From positions 4,467,001-4,531,000 of the forward strand of contig NZ_CP031467.1 in NCBI RefSeq assembly GCF_003368325.1: 64,000 nt of DNA. The letters run 5' to 3'. The notes under the pieces were generated by a model, which made no database searches, had not been told where the DNA came from, and saw only the letters and a program-made list of their open reading frames with translations. Positions 51,396 through 62,946 of the stretch are shown here, piece after piece. A program made the position numbers and the translations under genes. The stretch comes from Paraburkholderia caffeinilytica. Lineage in GTDB: Bacteria > Pseudomonadota > Gammaproteobacteria > Burkholderiales > Burkholderiaceae. Position 1 is the stretch's first letter. Each line of letters opens with the position of its first letter.

Positions 51396-54392
51396 ATGGC
51401 TACCCTCGAACGCACCGCGTACCCGCGCTTCCCCGAGGTTCTGGCACCCCGGGAACTGCAAGCCAGCTACACGCCGCTGTCCGACGAACTCGAGTGGGCA
51501 CGCCGGTCAACGCGCGGCGAGCGGCCTCGATTGGGCCTGCTCGTGCTGCTGAAGGTCTTTCAGCAACTGCACAATTTCCCGCCGCTCGACACGATTCCGG
51601 GTGCCATCGTCGATCATGTGCGGGCGGCCGCCAACATTGCGGACACCGTGCCATTTGGCTACGACACCGCGTCGTCCTCGACGCTGTTCCGGCATTACGC
51701 CGCGGTACGCGCCTGGCTGAACGTGAAGCCGTATTACGGCACCGACGCGAACGCGATCGCGACACGCGCGGCGCACACGGCGTCGCTGACGATGGACCAG
51801 CCGGTCGACATCATCAACGCGACGATCGACGAGTTGATCGCACGCGATGTCGAACTGCCCGCGTTCTCGACGCTGGACCGGCTGACCGAACAGATCCACG
51901 CTCGGGCTCAGTCCCGACTGTTCAAGCGCGTCACGCGACGCCTGACCGATGCACAGAAGCTCACGCTCAACCGGATGCTCGCACGCGACCTGTCGAGCCG
52001 GCAGACTGCCTACAACCGCATCAAGCGTCATGCGAAACGCCCATCGCGCCAGCATCTGAACCTGCTGATCGACCAGATTGCCTGGCTTGACGAACTCGGC
52101 GATTTTTCACTGGCCGTCGCTGGAATTCCCGCCTCAAAGCTGCGCTCGCTCGCGAATCAGGCGATGGCGCTCGATGCGTCGGCGCTCAGGAACGACACAC
52201 TGCCCGAGAAGCGCTACACACTGATCGTCGCGCTGCTCAACCGCATGCGCGTGCGCGCCCGCGACGATCTTGCCGACATGTTTGTACGGCGCATGGGCGC
52301 CATCCACAAGCGCGCGAGCGACGAGCTGGACGTGATCCAGCGCAAGCAGCGTGATCAGGTCGAGGACCTCGTCGTCCTGCTGGATGGCGTGGCCGACATC
52401 CTCGCCGACGAATCCGACGAGACGGCCATCGCCAGGGCAGTCAGGAAGCTGCTCGCGCCGAAAGGTGATCTGGAGCCGCTGCGCGAGAGCTGTGCGGCGA
52501 TCCGTGCATTTAGCGGCCGCAACTATCTGCCGCTGCTCTGGAAGCACTTCAAGGCCCACCGTTCAGTCATGATGCGTGTCGCCCGTACGCTCGAATGGGA
52601 TTCGACCAGCCCGGTCCGTTCGCTGCTCAATGCACTCGACGTCGTGCTGAAAAACGAGTCGCGGCATCGCGAGTGGATCGAGGCCGACGTCGATCTGGGC
52701 TTTGCCGCGCCGCGGTGGCGCAAGCTCGCGCGTCGCTCACACGGCGACGGAGCGCCGACCAATCGCCGGTACCTCGAGCTCTGCGTGTTCTCGTACATGG
52801 CCGAGGAGCTACGGGTCGGCGACCTGTGCGTATCCGGCTCTGACGCCTACGCTGACTATCGCGACCACCTGCTGCCGTGGCGGCAATGCGAGCAGCAGTT
52901 GCCAGACTATTGCGACAAGCTCGGCATGCCAACGACCGGCAGTGACTTCGTGCACCATCTGCGTCAATGGCTGACGGCCGCCGCCCGCAAGCTTGACGAC
53001 GAACTGCCGCGCAAGCGCGAGCACGTCGTAATCGACCGTCATGGCGAACCGATCCTGCGCAAAACCGTCGCGAAGGAGATTCCGGCGAGCGCGATCGCAC
53101 TCCAGGAGCGGCTCAACGCCCGCCTGCCGACGCGGAACATGCTGGACATCCTCGCGAACATCGAACACTGGACGCATTTCACGCGGCACTTCGGGCCGCT
53201 GTCCGGGAGCGATCCCCAGATCCGCAAGGCTGCCGAGCGCTACCTGCTGACCGTTTTCGCGATGGGCTGCAATCTCGGCCCGACCCAGGCGGCCCGCCAT
53301 CTCGACTCGGATGTAACCGCGCACATGCTCTCGTTCGTCAACCGTCGGCATATGAGCCTGGACAAGCTCGAAACCGCACAGCGCGAACTGATCGAACTGT
53401 ACCTGCGGCTGGATCTGCCGAAACACTGGGGCGATGGCAAGACGGTAGCGGCCGACGGAACACAGTACGACTTCTACGACAACAACCTGTTGGCCGGCTA
53501 TCACTTCCGCTACCGGAAGATGGGGGCGGTCGCGTACCGGCATGTCGCCGACAACTATATCGCGGTGTTCCAGCACTTCATTCCGCCGGGCGTCTGGGAA
53601 GCGATCTATGTGATCGAGGGGCTGCTGAAAGCGGGTCTGTCGGTCAAGGCCGATACCGTCCATGCCGATACGCAGGGGCAGTCGGCTGCCGTTTTCGCGT
53701 TCACGTACCTGCTCGGCATCAACCTGATGCCGCGGATCCGAAACTGGAAGGATCTCGTCCTGTACCGGCCGGACGGCAAGGCCAGGTACAGGCACATCGA
53801 CAAGCTGTTCACGGCGACCATCGACTGGGTGCTGATCGAGCAGCACTGGCAGGAGCTGATGCAGGTCGCGCTGTCGATTCAGGCGGGTACGATCTCGTCG
53901 CCGCTGCTGCTGCGCCGGCTTGGCTCCGAAAGCCGCAAGAACCGGCTGTACCTGGCCGCGCGCGAACTCGGCAACGTCGTTCGCACGGTGTTTCTGCTCG
54001 AGTGGATAGGCAGCCTCGAATTGCGGCAGGAGGTCACCGCGAACACGAACAAGATCGAGTCGTACAACGGCTTCTCCAAGTGGCTGTCGTTCGGTGGCGA
54101 CGTGATCGCCGAGAACGAGCCGGAGGAGCAGCAGAAACGGCTACGCTACAATGACCTGGTCGCGTCGGCCGTGATCCTGCAAAACACGGTGGACATGATG
54201 CAAGCGCTGCGCGAGATGGCGGCAAACGGCGAGAAAGTGCGCGCCGAAGACATCGAGTTTCTGAGCCCGTACCCGACCCACAACATCCGGCGCTTCGGCC
54301 ACTATAAACTGCACCTGGATCGTCGGCCGGAGGCCTGGATCAAAGACCCGCTGTTCGGCCATGCAGCCCGTACCTACGCATCCCGCCCATGA
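51396..54392 (+). CDS. tnpA: Tn3-family transposase
   Basis: This 998-residue transposase has an N-terminal DUF4158-like region and the Tn3 DDE core. The catalytic acids are visible at VAADGTQYDFY (about 685), VHADTQGQSAAVFAFTYLLG (about 755) and NTNKIESYNGFSKWL (about 887). The length matches the family. The stop overlaps the next gene by four bases (ATGA). Confidence 0.95.
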   Translation: MATLERTAYPRFPEVLAPRELQASYTPLSDELEWARRSTRGERPRLGLLVLLKVFQQLHNFPPLDTIPGAIVDHVRAAANIADTVPFGYDTASSSTLFRHYAAVRAWLNVKPYYGTDANAIATRAAHTASLTMDQPVDIINATIDELIARDVELPAFSTLDRLTEQIHARAQSRLFKRVTRRLTDAQKLTLNRMLARDLSSRQTAYNRIKRHAKRPSRQHLNLLIDQIAWLDELGDFSLAVAGIPASKLRSLANQAMALDASALRNDTLPEKRYTLIVALLNRMRVRARDDLADMFVRRMGAIHKRASDELDVIQRKQRDQVEDLVVLLDGVADILADESDETAIARAVRKLLAPKGDLEPLRESCAAIRAFSGRNYLPLLWKHFKAHRSVMMRVARTLEWDSTSPVRSLLNALDVVLKNESRHREWIEADVDLGFAAPRWRKLARRSHGDGAPTNRRYLELCVFSYMAEELRVGDLCVSGSDAYADYRDHLLPWRQCEQQLPDYCDKLGMPTTGSDFVHHLRQWLTAAARKLDDELPRKREHVVIDRHGEPILRKTVAKEIPASAIALQERLNARLPTRNMLDILANIEHWTHFTRHFGPLSGSDPQIRKAAERYLLTVFAMGCNLGPTQAARHLDSDVTAHMLSFVNRRHMSLDKLETAQRELIELYLRLDLPKHWGDGKTVAADGTQYDFYDNNLLAGYHFRYRKMGAVAYRHVADNYIAVFQHFIPPGVWEAIYVIEGLLKAGLSVKADTVHADTQGQSAAVFAFTYLLGINLMPRIRNWKDLVLYRPDGKARYRHIDKLFTATIDWVLIEQHWQELMQVALSIQAGTISSPLLLRRLGSESRKNRLYLAARELGNVVRTVFLLEWIGSLELRQEVTANTNKIESYNGFSKWLSFGGDVIAENEPEEQQKRLRYNDLVASAVILQNTVDMMQALREMAANGEKVRAEDIEFLSPYPTHNIRRFGHYKLHLDRRPEAWIKDPLFGHAARTYASRP

Positions 54393-54754
54393 CTGCACGC
54401 CCGGCCATCACTACGACCTGTTTCGGCGATGTCGACACCGCCGCGCTTGAGCGGCTCGAATCGAGCTACGACACAACCCGCTTGCTGACCGCCGTCGATA
54501 TCGTCGATCGCCTCCGCGCGCAGTTGCACGATCCCGAAGGGCTGCGCGATGATCTGCTGGGAATTCACAGCATGGCGCACGCGGTCTTGAACGGCGCACC
54601 GTCTGTGCCATCGCGACACGATGGCTCCTTTCCGGAGCAGGTGCTGGATGCACTGCACCTGATTGACGAATTTATCGTAGAACTGACGCGGGTGAGAACG
54701 ATTCTTGATCCGCTCGAAGCGTTGTACCCGGACGATGCGTTCGGCGAAGATTGA
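54389..54754 (+). CDS. tnpC: TnpC-like accessory protein of the Tn3 element
   Basis: This 121-residue helical protein is encoded with a four-base overlap onto tnpA. Its size, acidity and place match the TnpC-type proteins of some Tn3-family elements, which reduce transposase production after transcription. Segments such as GIHSMAHAVLNGA and EQVLDALHLIDEFIVELTRV are typical in my recollection of this group. It has no catalytic motif. Confidence 0.65.
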   Translation: MTARPAITTTCFGDVDTAALERLESSYDTTRLLTAVDIVDRLRAQLHDPEGLRDDLLGIHSMAHAVLNGAPSVPSRHDGSFPEQVLDALHLIDEFIVELTRVRTILDPLEALYPDDAFGED

Positions 54755-55052
54755 GTGTGTGTGGGCGAAACGCTTGCAGGGGTAATCGCGGGACTCAAAT
54801 GACTCTGAGCGCCTCGGGCGATGTAAGAGCCGCGTTTACTGTGGCTCTCGGAATGTGCCCACACTTCCTGGGTCGTTTCAGGCCGATGCAGGTGGCAAAA
54901 TCAGCCAAGTCTGAAGGGCACCCCGGATGGCGGCCGAAGCTCGGCCGCCTGCCGTGACCGGTGAGCCGAAACGGGAGACGACGGCGCGGCTGCTGTGCCG
55001 CCTGCGCCGTCGCCGTACCTGATGCCGACGTGGGTCCTGACGGACCGTGTTG
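54755..55052. other. Stretch without a supported gene
   Basis: About 300 bases right of the TnpC-like gene. Frames are short and lack motifs. The right end of the Tn3 element should lie here but no inverted repeat matching the left side is visible. Confidence 0.4.
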
Positions 55053-55577
55053 TTAGCTGGTGGTCTTCGTTCCACTCACGTCTGTCTCCCTCCTTTCGAG
55101 ACGCAGATAGGTGTCTGCCGCTACCAGCCCGAACACGATGTGGGCAATGAGGCTCATCCAGCCTCGGGCGTCTGCGAACCACGGAAACAACCGGGTCATG
55201 CCGTAGAAGTTGACCAGGTACACGGCGACACCGAATAAAGCCCCCACCAGCGAGGCCATTCCGATGCTCGAATCAAAGCTGAACGGCGCCATGATCACCG
55301 CCAGAATGAGCGCGAAGACGATCGATAGCGCAAAGTGGACGACGAGCGCCACCAGCATGATGCCCGGGTCAAACGTGGCAGGTCGGGCAAGCGCATCACG
55401 TCCCAGGGCGATTGCCGCGATCATTTGCGGTGGTCCCCATGGGCTCTGCCCCGTGACCCACATGGCTACGAGCTCGAGCACCAGGAAAACCACGCCAGCG
55501 ACACAGCCGCCGATCACGGCCGCGCGCCAGTCAGGCGTACGGCGAGTGAAATGGTGCGAATGCATGTGAAGTTCCAT
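55053..55577 (-). CDS. Four-span membrane protein, unknown function
   Basis: From the ATG at 55577, right after a strong AAGGAGGT, this gives 174 residues. After a histidine-rich start (MELHMHSHHF) there are four hydrophobic segments (VIGGCVAGVVFLVLELVAMW; LVALVVHFALSIVFALILAV; MASLVGALFGVAVYLVNFYG; WMSLIAHIVFGLVAADTYL). No transport motif is recognised. It lies at the edge of the chaperone island and may belong to it. Confidence 0.7.
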   Translation of the reverse strand: MELHMHSHHFTRRTPDWRAAVIGGCVAGVVFLVLELVAMWVTGQSPWGPPQMIAAIALGRDALARPATFDPGIMLVALVVHFALSIVFALILAVIMAPFSFDSSIGMASLVGALFGVAVYLVNFYGMTRLFPWFADARGWMSLIAHIVFGLVAADTYLRLERRETDVSGTKTTS

Positions 55578-55735
55578 AGCGACCTCCTTACAGTAAAACA
55601 GCTCACCTGTGCCGCTCGCGCGAGCCATCCTGGACGACATTGGCGCGCCTGCGCCCTGATTGATATATTTCGGGTTCCCGACAGCGTGCCTCGTCGCGCA
55701 GCTTCCGCCTTCGACGTTCCGTTCCGCACGAAAAC

Positions 55736-55999
55736 CTACTGCGGCTGCTCGATCATCAGATAGCGAACGACCAGCGCCGGATCGACGATTTCCAGAATGA
55801 GCCGGCGCAGAATGCGATTGCGCATGTGGTCCTCATCCAGCAGCCATGGACCGCCGACGTCGCTCAGATGACGGGAAATCGCGTCGCGCATGGCGTCGCC
55901 TTCCGAAGGCGCGTCCAGCCGCACCGCCAGCAGCCCGGCGATTACGTCATCAAGCTCAATGCTCAAAGGCGTGGAATCAATCGTCAAATTCAGCTTCAT
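55736..55999 (-). CDS. Small hypothetical protein downstream of dnaK
   Basis: From the Met at 55999 (MKLNLTIDSTPLSIELDDVI) this gives 87 acidic residues without membrane segments. The ending RLILEIVDPALVVRYLMIEQ looks structured. It lies about 120 bases past dnaK on the same strand and may be part of the chaperone operon. No family is recognised. Confidence 0.5.
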   Translation of the reverse strand: MKLNLTIDSTPLSIELDDVIAGLLAVRLDAPSEGDAMRDAISRHLSDVGGPWLLDEDHMRNRILRRLILEIVDPALVVRYLMIEQPQ

Positions 56000-56122
56000 G
56001 TTCACCAAAAATGGAAATCGTGTCCGCCGCAACAGCGAACGGCGCGGACCGGCTATTACGAGATGTCCGTGTATCGATTCGTCCAAGCCTGGAATCGAGC
56101 CGAAGCATGGCATTGCTGCGGC

Positions 56123-58057
56123 TTACCGCTTCGTCTTCACCTCCTTGAACTCGGCATCGACCACGTCCTCCTCCCTTGTTCCGCCACCGGCCTCCTGACT
56201 GGCCGAGCCTTCTGAGCCACTGGCTGCCTGCGACTGCACGTCGGCATACAGCTTTTCGCCGAGCTTCTGCGAGGCCGTGGCGAGCGCATGCACCCGGGCG
56301 TCGATCTCGGCCTTGTCGGATCCCTTGAGCGCTCCCTCGAGCTCCTTGATCGCGGCTTCGATCTTTTCCTTCTCACCCGCCTCCAGCTTGTCGCCGTACT
56401 CGGTGAGCGCCTTCTTCGTGCTATGCACCAGGGCATCGCCATGGTTACGCGCGTCAACCAGCTCACGCATCCGGTGATCTTCAGCGGCGTGGGCCTCGGC
56501 ATCCCTCACCATCTTCTGTATTTCCTCCTCGGACAGACCTGAATTGGCCTTGATGGTGATGCGGCTTTCCTTGCCGGTCGCCTTGTCTTTGGCCGACACG
56601 TGCAGGATGCCATTCGCGTCGATGTCGAACGTCACCTCGATCTGCGGCACGCCGCGCGGCGATGGTGGGATGCCTTCGAGGCTGAACTCGCCCAGCAGCT
56701 TGTTGCCCGTGACCATCTCGCGCTCGCCCTGATAGACCTTGACCGTCACGGCAGGCTGGTTGTCGTCGGCGGTGGAGAAAATCTCCGAGAATTTGGTCGG
56801 GATGGTGGTGTTCTTCTCGATCATCCTGGTCATCACGCCGCCCTGTGTTTCGATGCCGAGCGACAGCGGCGTGACGTCAAGCAGCAGCACGTCCTTGCGC
56901 TCACCTGCGAGCACCGCGCCCTGGATGGCCGCGCCCGCCGCCACGGCTTCGTCAGGATTGACGTCCTTGCGCGGCTCGCGGCCGAAAAACGCCCGAACCT
57001 TGTCCTGCACCCTGGGCATGCGGGTCATCCCGCCCACCAGAATCACGTCATCGATCTTGTCCACTGCCACGGCGGCGTCCTTGATGGCGATGCGGCATGG
57101 CTCCATCGTGCGCTCGATCAGATCTTCGACCAGTGCTTCGAGCTTGGCCCGCGTGAGCTTCAGCGTGAGATGCCTGGGTCCGCTCGCGTCGGCCGTGATA
57201 TACGGCAGATTGATTTCGGTCTGCTGGGTCGACGACAGTTCGATCTTCGCCTTTTCGGCCGCCTCCTTCAGGCGCTGCAGTGCGAGCACGTCCTTCGACA
57301 GGTCGACGCCTTGCTCCTTCTTGAACTCGCCGATGATGTAGTCGATGATGCGCTGGTCGAAGTCCTCGCCGCCAAGGAACGTGTCGCCGTTGGTCGAGAG
57401 CACTTCGAACTGTTTCTCGCCCTGCACGTCGGCGATCTCGATGATGGAGATGTCAAAGGTGCCGCCGCCGAGGTCGAACACGGCGATCTTGCGGTCACGG
57501 TTTTCCTGCTTGTCCAGGCCGAACGCGAGCGCCGCCGCAGTCGGCTCGTTGATGATCCGCCTTACTTCAAGGCCGGCGATGCGGCCGGCGTCCTTCGTGG
57601 CCTGCCGCTGGCTGTCGTTGAAGTAGGCGGGCACCGTGATGACGGCTTCAGTGACAGGTTCGCGGAGGTATTCCTCGGCGGTCTTCTTCATCTTGCGCAG
57701 CACCTCCGCCGATACCTGCGGCGGGGCAAGCTTCTTGTCCTGCGCCTCGACCCATGCGTCGCCGTTGTCGGCCTTGAAAATTCTGAAAGGCATCAGGCCG
57801 ATGTCCTTCTGCACTTCCTTCTCTTCGTAGCGGCGGCCGATCAACCGCTTGACGGCAAACAGCGTGTTTTTTGGATTGGTCACGGCCTGGCGCTTCGCCG
57901 GTGCGCCGACGAGCACTTCGTCCTCGTCCATGTAGGCGACGATCGACGGCGTGGTGCGCGCACCTTCCGAATTTTCGATTACCTTGACCTGACTGCCTTC
58001 CATCAGCGCCACGCACGAGTTCGTGGTGCCGAGGTCGATGCCGATGATCTTGCCCAT
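56123..58057 (-). CDS. dnaK: Chaperone DnaK (Hsp70)
   Basis: This 644-residue chaperone has the ATPase opening [20 protein letters not shown], the [15 protein letters not shown] phosphate loop and the [13 protein letters not shown] signature. The substrate domain and lid follow, ending in a short acidic-basic tail ([13 protein letters not shown]). The ATG at 58057 is preferred to a GTG three codons earlier. It is the third gene of a groES-groEL-dnaK operon; no dnaJ or grpE is in the window. As such clusters usually duplicate a housekeeping copy, this is probably an accessory DnaK. Confidence 0.95.
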   Translation of the reverse strand: MGKIIGIDLGTTNSCVALMEGSQVKVIENSEGARTTPSIVAYMDEDEVLVGAPAKRQAVTNPKNTLFAVKRLIGRRYEEKEVQKDIGLMPFRIFKADNGDAWVEAQDKKLAPPQVSAEVLRKMKKTAEEYLREPVTEAVITVPAYFNDSQRQATKDAGRIAGLEVRRIINEPTAAALAFGLDKQENRDRKIAVFDLGGGTFDISIIEIADVQGEKQFEVLSTNGDTFLGGEDFDQRIIDYIIGEFKKEQGVDLSKDVLALQRLKEAAEKAKIELSSTQQTEINLPYITADASGPRHLTLKLTRAKLEALVEDLIERTMEPCRIAIKDAAVAVDKIDDVILVGGMTRMPRVQDKVRAFFGREPRKDVNPDEAVAAGAAIQGAVLAGERKDVLLLDVTPLSLGIETQGGVMTRMIEKNTTIPTKFSEIFSTADDNQPAVTVKVYQGEREMVTGNKLLGEFSLEGIPPSPRGVPQIEVTFDIDANGILHVSAKDKATGKESRITIKANSGLSEEEIQKMVRDAEAHAAEDHRMRELVDARNHGDALVHSTKKALTEYGDKLEAGEKEKIEAAIKELEGALKGSDKAEIDARVHALATASQKLGEKLYADVQSQAASGSEGSASQEAGGGTREEDVVDAEFKEVKTKR

Positions 58058-58138
58058 GGTTTTCACTCGCTCGATCTGGTTCGGGGAATGCCCCGTGAAT
58101 CCCGCTCCGTTACGCCGTCATCCCACTGCGCATCCCGG

Positions 58139-59782
<1,644 letters not shown>

Positions 59783-59827
59783 TCAGACAAAATGCAACAC
59801 CGTGCGATGGCGCCGCCATCGATCTCC

Positions 59828-60130
59828 TCATGAAGCGGAATCCGCGGTCACCACCGCCAGTAGGTCAGCTTCGCGCATGACCAGCAGCTCTTCGCCTTCG
59901 ACCTTGATGGCGGTGCCGGCATACTTGCCGAACAGCACGCGGTCGCCCACCTTGACGTCCGGTTCGCAACGGCGGCCATCCTCGAGCCGCGTGCCGGGGC
60001 CGACGACAATCACTTCTCCGTGGTCGGGTTTTTCGGCAGCAGTATCGGGGATGACGATGCCTGCTGCGGTCCTGCGCTCCTGTTCCTGCCGCCTGACCAC
60101 GACCCGATCATGCAAAGGACAGATTTTCAT
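59828..60130 (-). CDS. groS: Co-chaperonin GroES (Hsp10)
   Basis: This 100-residue protein shows the typical start [20 protein letters not shown], the mobile loop ([20 protein letters not shown]) and the roof segment, ending in [20 protein letters not shown]. It caps GroEL. It is the first gene of the groES-groEL-dnaK operon. A CCCCATAG element of the sigma-32 minus-10 type lies at 60160-60167 but no good minus-35 accompanies it. Confidence 0.94.
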   Translation of the reverse strand: MKICPLHDRVVVRRQEQERRTAAGIVIPDTAAEKPDHGEVIVVGPGTRLEDGRRCEPDVKVGDRVLFGKYAGTAIKVEGEELLVMREADLLAVVTADSAS

Positions 60131-60215
60131 GATTGGCTCCGTGTCGTCACAGATGCTGTCTATGGGGATTCGGTAGTATGCCGAATCGACTGCATGGCGA
60201 TTCCGCGCGGGGTGC

Positions 60216-60464
60216 TCAACCGGCCCCCGACCTCACTGCGGAGCGCCTGATCGCCGATCTTCCGCGGGTTGACCAGATCCCCTGGCCGGGGGCAACAGAC
60301 GCACCTTTTGCACGTCCCGACGCCCGGCGCGCCCGCGGCGCACCGGCCTCGGACGCCGGCGTGCACGCAATGGGGTCGCTGGCCAGAAAGGTTTCCCGCA
60401 GCGCCTCGTCGAGCAGCGCATCTGCATCAGCGAGGTCCGAGTGTGGCGTCCTGAGGGTCTTCAT
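60216..60464 (-). CDS. Small conserved stress-island protein
   Basis: This 82-residue protein begins [20 protein letters not shown] and contains [20 protein letters not shown], a pattern like the LDEALEE(S/T)FPASDP motif of small conserved proteins in Burkholderiales. The ATG overlaps the stop of the preceding HPF-sigma gene (ATGA), which supports real coupling. The tail is basic and probably disordered. Function unknown. Confidence 0.6.
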   Translation of the reverse strand: MKTLRTPHSDLADADALLDEALRETFLASDPIACTPASEAGAPRARRASGRAKGASVAPGQGIWSTRGRSAIRRSAVRSGAG

Positions 60465-61606
60465 CGTTCACCTCCATGCCGAGCCCTACGCGGCGTATCT
60501 CCCCGCGTGGCGTCATCGAACTCCCGGGTCAGCCGGGACGCCGGTGGCGGCATGCCGGCCACGACGTAGTCTCCGGCCACGCCTGCGTCCTGGGGCGTGA
60601 ATCGCAGCTCGCGGAGTCGGGCCTTGAGAAACGCATCGGCATCCACGAGCCAGCGCTTGAGTTCGTGCTCGCTGGTGCCGAGCACCTGAGCGGCGGAGGC
60701 TCGGGGCACGGCTTCCATCCGGCACAGCACCAGCGCCTGGCGCCACGACGTCGGCATGTCTGCAATAAGCGCTGCCACGAGTCGACGTGTTTCCTTTGCG
60801 CTCAATTCCTCTTCGGGCGTACCGTCGGCCGCCGGCGTCACGTCTTCGAGTCGCAGCACTTCGTCGGGTTGCCAGTATTCGAACAGGATCTCGTCATCGT
60901 CTTCGTGCGGCTCGCGCAACTGAACCGGCGGTCTGCCTTCCAGGGAGATCCAGCGGCCCTCGTCGGTCTGCCGGCGGCTCACGTCCTCGGCGAGCAAGTC
61001 GAGCGCGATCTGGTAGAGCCACTGTCTCGGCTCGAGCTTGCGTGGACGCCGCGCGAGTCTTTCGCAGGCGCGGGCCAGCGTCTCGTCGACGACCTCATCC
61101 ACGGCGGGGTCCCCTGGTGCGAGGTCGCCGCGCGCCTGCAGGTAGGCGAGTTCGCGCTCCACGAAGCGCTTGAGCTCCGGCAGCAATGGGCGCACGAGCT
61201 CACTGAACAGCGCTAGCCCGGCTGCGACCGGACCGGCCGCCGCGCCTTTGAGCCGACGCAACCCGGCGCGGCGCTCCTTGCGGCGCCAGTTGTCCTCGTG
61301 ACGCAGGTGGGCGCTGTGGCGCTCGAGTTGCCGCTCCAGTTCCACGAAGGACAGTTCGAGGGCTTTTTCGAGTTCGGGCGACTCGTCCGAGCAGGCGAGC
61401 GTGGCACTCGGCAATCCGAGCCGGAGCCTTGCCCGGTAGAGACTGCGATGGCCGCTTCGTTCGAGGGTCGCACGCAACCGGACGAGTTCGGCGGGGAAGT
61501 GCGACAGGTGCGGCTGGAGGTGTCGGCCGAGGAGATTGCCAACCAATCGTTCCAGGTCGGGGCGGGCAAGCTCCGAAATGTTCCGGTAACTGATCGCCGT
61601 TTTCAT
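60461..61606 (-). CDS. HPF-like domain fused to sigma-70-type regions
   Basis: This 381-residue protein joins two modules. Residues about 1-115 follow the ribosome hibernation factor pattern (ISYRNISELARPDLERLVGN; LVRLRATLERSG; ALELSFVELERQLERHSAHL, ending in a basic WRRKERR). Residues about 130-220 look like sigma-70 region 2 (ELKRFVERELAYLQARGDLA; RKLEPRQWLYQIALDLLAED) and about 270-345 like region 4 (LVAALIADMPTSWRQALVLC, then VPRASAAQVLGTSEHELKRW). It lies upstream of the chaperone operon and could link ribosome silencing to transcription of stress genes. Whether it still binds ribosomes or polymerase is unknown. Confidence 0.75.
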   Translation of the reverse strand: MKTAISYRNISELARPDLERLVGNLLGRHLQPHLSHFPAELVRLRATLERSGHRSLYRARLRLGLPSATLACSDESPELEKALELSFVELERQLERHSAHLRHEDNWRRKERRAGLRRLKGAAAGPVAAGLALFSELVRPLLPELKRFVERELAYLQARGDLAPGDPAVDEVVDETLARACERLARRPRKLEPRQWLYQIALDLLAEDVSRRQTDEGRWISLEGRPPVQLREPHEDDDEILFEYWQPDEVLRLEDVTPAADGTPEEELSAKETRRLVAALIADMPTSWRQALVLCRMEAVPRASAAQVLGTSEHELKRWLVDADAFLKARLRELRFTPQDAGVAGDYVVAGMPPPASRLTREFDDATRGDTPRRARHGGER

Positions 61607-62005
61607 GACAGTCCTGCACGTCTTCCAGTGGCCGCCGCATCGGAGGCGGCCGTCACTCCCTCAGGGGCGGGCGCGCGATCGCCGGCGGGACCACCGGCCC
61701 GACGCTTGCGCTGCGAGGCTCACCGTATCCGGTGAGGTTTCGCTTCGCACCCCTGACTCTGCCCGCTCGCTGTGTTTCCCAGACACTCGTCATCCGACGT
61801 CACGGGCATACGCCATTTGCCCTTCATCGCTATCCGGGCTGGCAACACAAAATATAAAAACAGTGGCGAAAAAATCAAGGGCCGCGATGCATTGCTGGAC
61901 GTCGCAGGCGACTGCGAGGACATCCGCCCGAGCGGGCGGATTGAAGGCGCAGAAAATGGACACCGCGCACGGTCGTGCATGCGCCTTCGAAGCTCTCCTG
62001 TCGGG
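61607..62005. other. Intergenic region with a candidate promoter
   Basis: About 400 bases without a supported gene. The only clear signal is a sigma-70-like promoter on the minus strand at 61851-61878. Frames on both strands lack motifs. Confidence 0.5.
61851..61878 (-). promoter_or_regulatory. Candidate sigma-70-type promoter for the HPF-sigma gene
   Basis: On the minus strand TTGATT (61873-61878) and TATATT (61851-61856) are 16 bases apart in an AT-rich patch. It points to the gene starting at 61606, about 245 bases away, leaving a long leader. Confidence 0.45.
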
Positions 62006-62383
62006 TCAGTAGATCGGAAACACGAAGTCCGGCGTCGGTGCAAACTGGATTCCGGTATCCGGACAGGTGATGCGCCCTCTCACCGCGACCCGCTGGTTCA
62101 GATACGGCAACAGCAGCAAGTGTTCGGTGGTGCCGGCCTGGCCGAGCAGGATGTCGGTCACGACCTTGTCGCTGCACGGTGAAGCGGCCGGGCGATCCAG
62201 CCGGATCGTCGTATAGTCTCCCGGCGCGAACTGCCCGTTGCCCCGCTGGATAGTACCGGCGATCCAGATGTCCTGCTGGACTGGCAATGCCCGCGGCAGT
62301 GGCGCAATAGCGACCACTGCTGCAGGGAAGGCGCCCGCGGCCAGGGCGGCCGCGGCGAGTAACCCGCGTGATCGTATTTTCAT
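62006..62383 (-). CDS. Exported protein, unknown function
   Basis: From the ATG at 62383, after GGGAGC, this gives 125 residues. A signal peptide (MKIRSRGLLAAAALAAGAFP) ends before residue 30-35. The mature part has two cysteines (ASPCSDKVV; GRITCPDTGI), probably a disulfide, and a small beta-rich domain (DIWIAGTIQRGNGQFAPGDY). No family is recognised. It shares the leftward direction of the divergent heat promoter. Confidence 0.6.
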   Translation of the reverse strand: MKIRSRGLLAAAALAAGAFPAAVVAIAPLPRALPVQQDIWIAGTIQRGNGQFAPGDYTTIRLDRPAASPCSDKVVTDILLGQAGTTEHLLLLPYLNQRVAVRGRITCPDTGIQFAPTPDFVFPIY

Positions 62384-62479
62384 GGTGATGCTCCCATTCC
62401 GCGACAGACGCCGCCGCGTCCGCACTCGCCGGCAGGAGACGAGAGCCGGCGCCTGCAGGACGGCGGGACGCAGGCTCGA

Positions 62480-62863
62480 TCATTGGATCGGCGGTGCTGC
62501 ACCAATCTTCTCTGACAACATCCGCTCGTAGACACCAAAGTGCAGATCGACCTCCTTCTGCGTAACATGTGTGACCGTGATGTTGATCTGGTCAGGTAAC
62601 AGGCCCAGCACGACCGCCACCGCGGCTTCAAGTTGCGGTGCACAAACCTTGTCTTCCACCATCGTCGTGCCGACCAGCACGTCGTAGGTCTTTTCCTGCC
62701 GACAGACAACCTCGACGAGTCGCGCCCGTGCGCTCATGTTGTTGTCGATCGCGAGCCTGACGACCTCCACCACGGTGCGCATCGTCTCGGTCGGAAAGCC
62801 CTTCGTCGAGCGCAGCCGGATACGATGCCTGCCCAGCGTAAGCCAGTCCGTGTCGAATTCCAT
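62480..62863 (-). CDS. Conserved-looking stress-island protein, unknown function
   Basis: From the ATG at 62863, after GGAGGAC, this gives 127 residues with a compact alpha/beta look (MEFDTDWLTLGRHRIRLRST; ALDNNMSARA-like helix; VVCRQEKTYDVLVGTTMVED). No signal peptide or membrane span. It is the first gene leftward from the close sigma-32 promoter match at 62897-62925, so it is very probably heat induced. No family is recognised. Confidence 0.65.
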   Translation of the reverse strand: MEFDTDWLTLGRHRIRLRSTKGFPTETMRTVVEVVRLAIDNNMSARARLVEVVCRQEKTYDVLVGTTMVEDKVCAPQLEAAVAVVLGLLPDQINITVTHVTQKEVDLHFGVYERMLSEKIGAAPPIQ

Positions 62864-62896
62864 GACGTCCTCCATATGCAGTTCCAAGCCGCTGCG

Positions 62897-62925
62897 ATGA
62901 TAGGTTCCAGCGCCGAAATTTCAAG
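62897..62925 (-). promoter_or_regulatory. Sigma-32 (RpoH) promoter, leftward
   Basis: On the minus strand CTTGAAA (62919-62925) is followed, after 14 bases, by CCTATCAT (62897-62904), a close match to the RpoH consensus CTTGAAA-N11-16-CCCCATNT. It drives the gene starting at 62863, about 35 bases away. Confidence 0.75.
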
Positions 62926-62946
62926 TGCAAAAATCTGCCGACGCCC

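Larger units (their letters stand above)
51257..55052 (+). mobile_element. Tn3-family element, partial or with undetected right end
   Basis: The element carries tnpA and a TnpC-like gene. Its left limit is placed where the MFS gene breaks off. Left-end sequence has inverted copies of an AGCGCAA/TTGCGCT motif (about 51271, 51309 and 51352), perhaps regulator or transposase sites. I could not find matching terminal inverted repeats, so the right limit is uncertain and the element may be incomplete. Confidence 0.55.

Noticed and set aside
54878-55075. Basic leftward frame right of the Tn3 element
   Set aside because: Arg-rich shadow with no family resemblance.
60160-60188. Sigma-32 promoter for groES
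   Set aside because: The CCCCATAG minus-10 is good but the minus-35 at the right distance (CGATTCG) matches CTTGAAA poorly, so it was not listed as a promoter.
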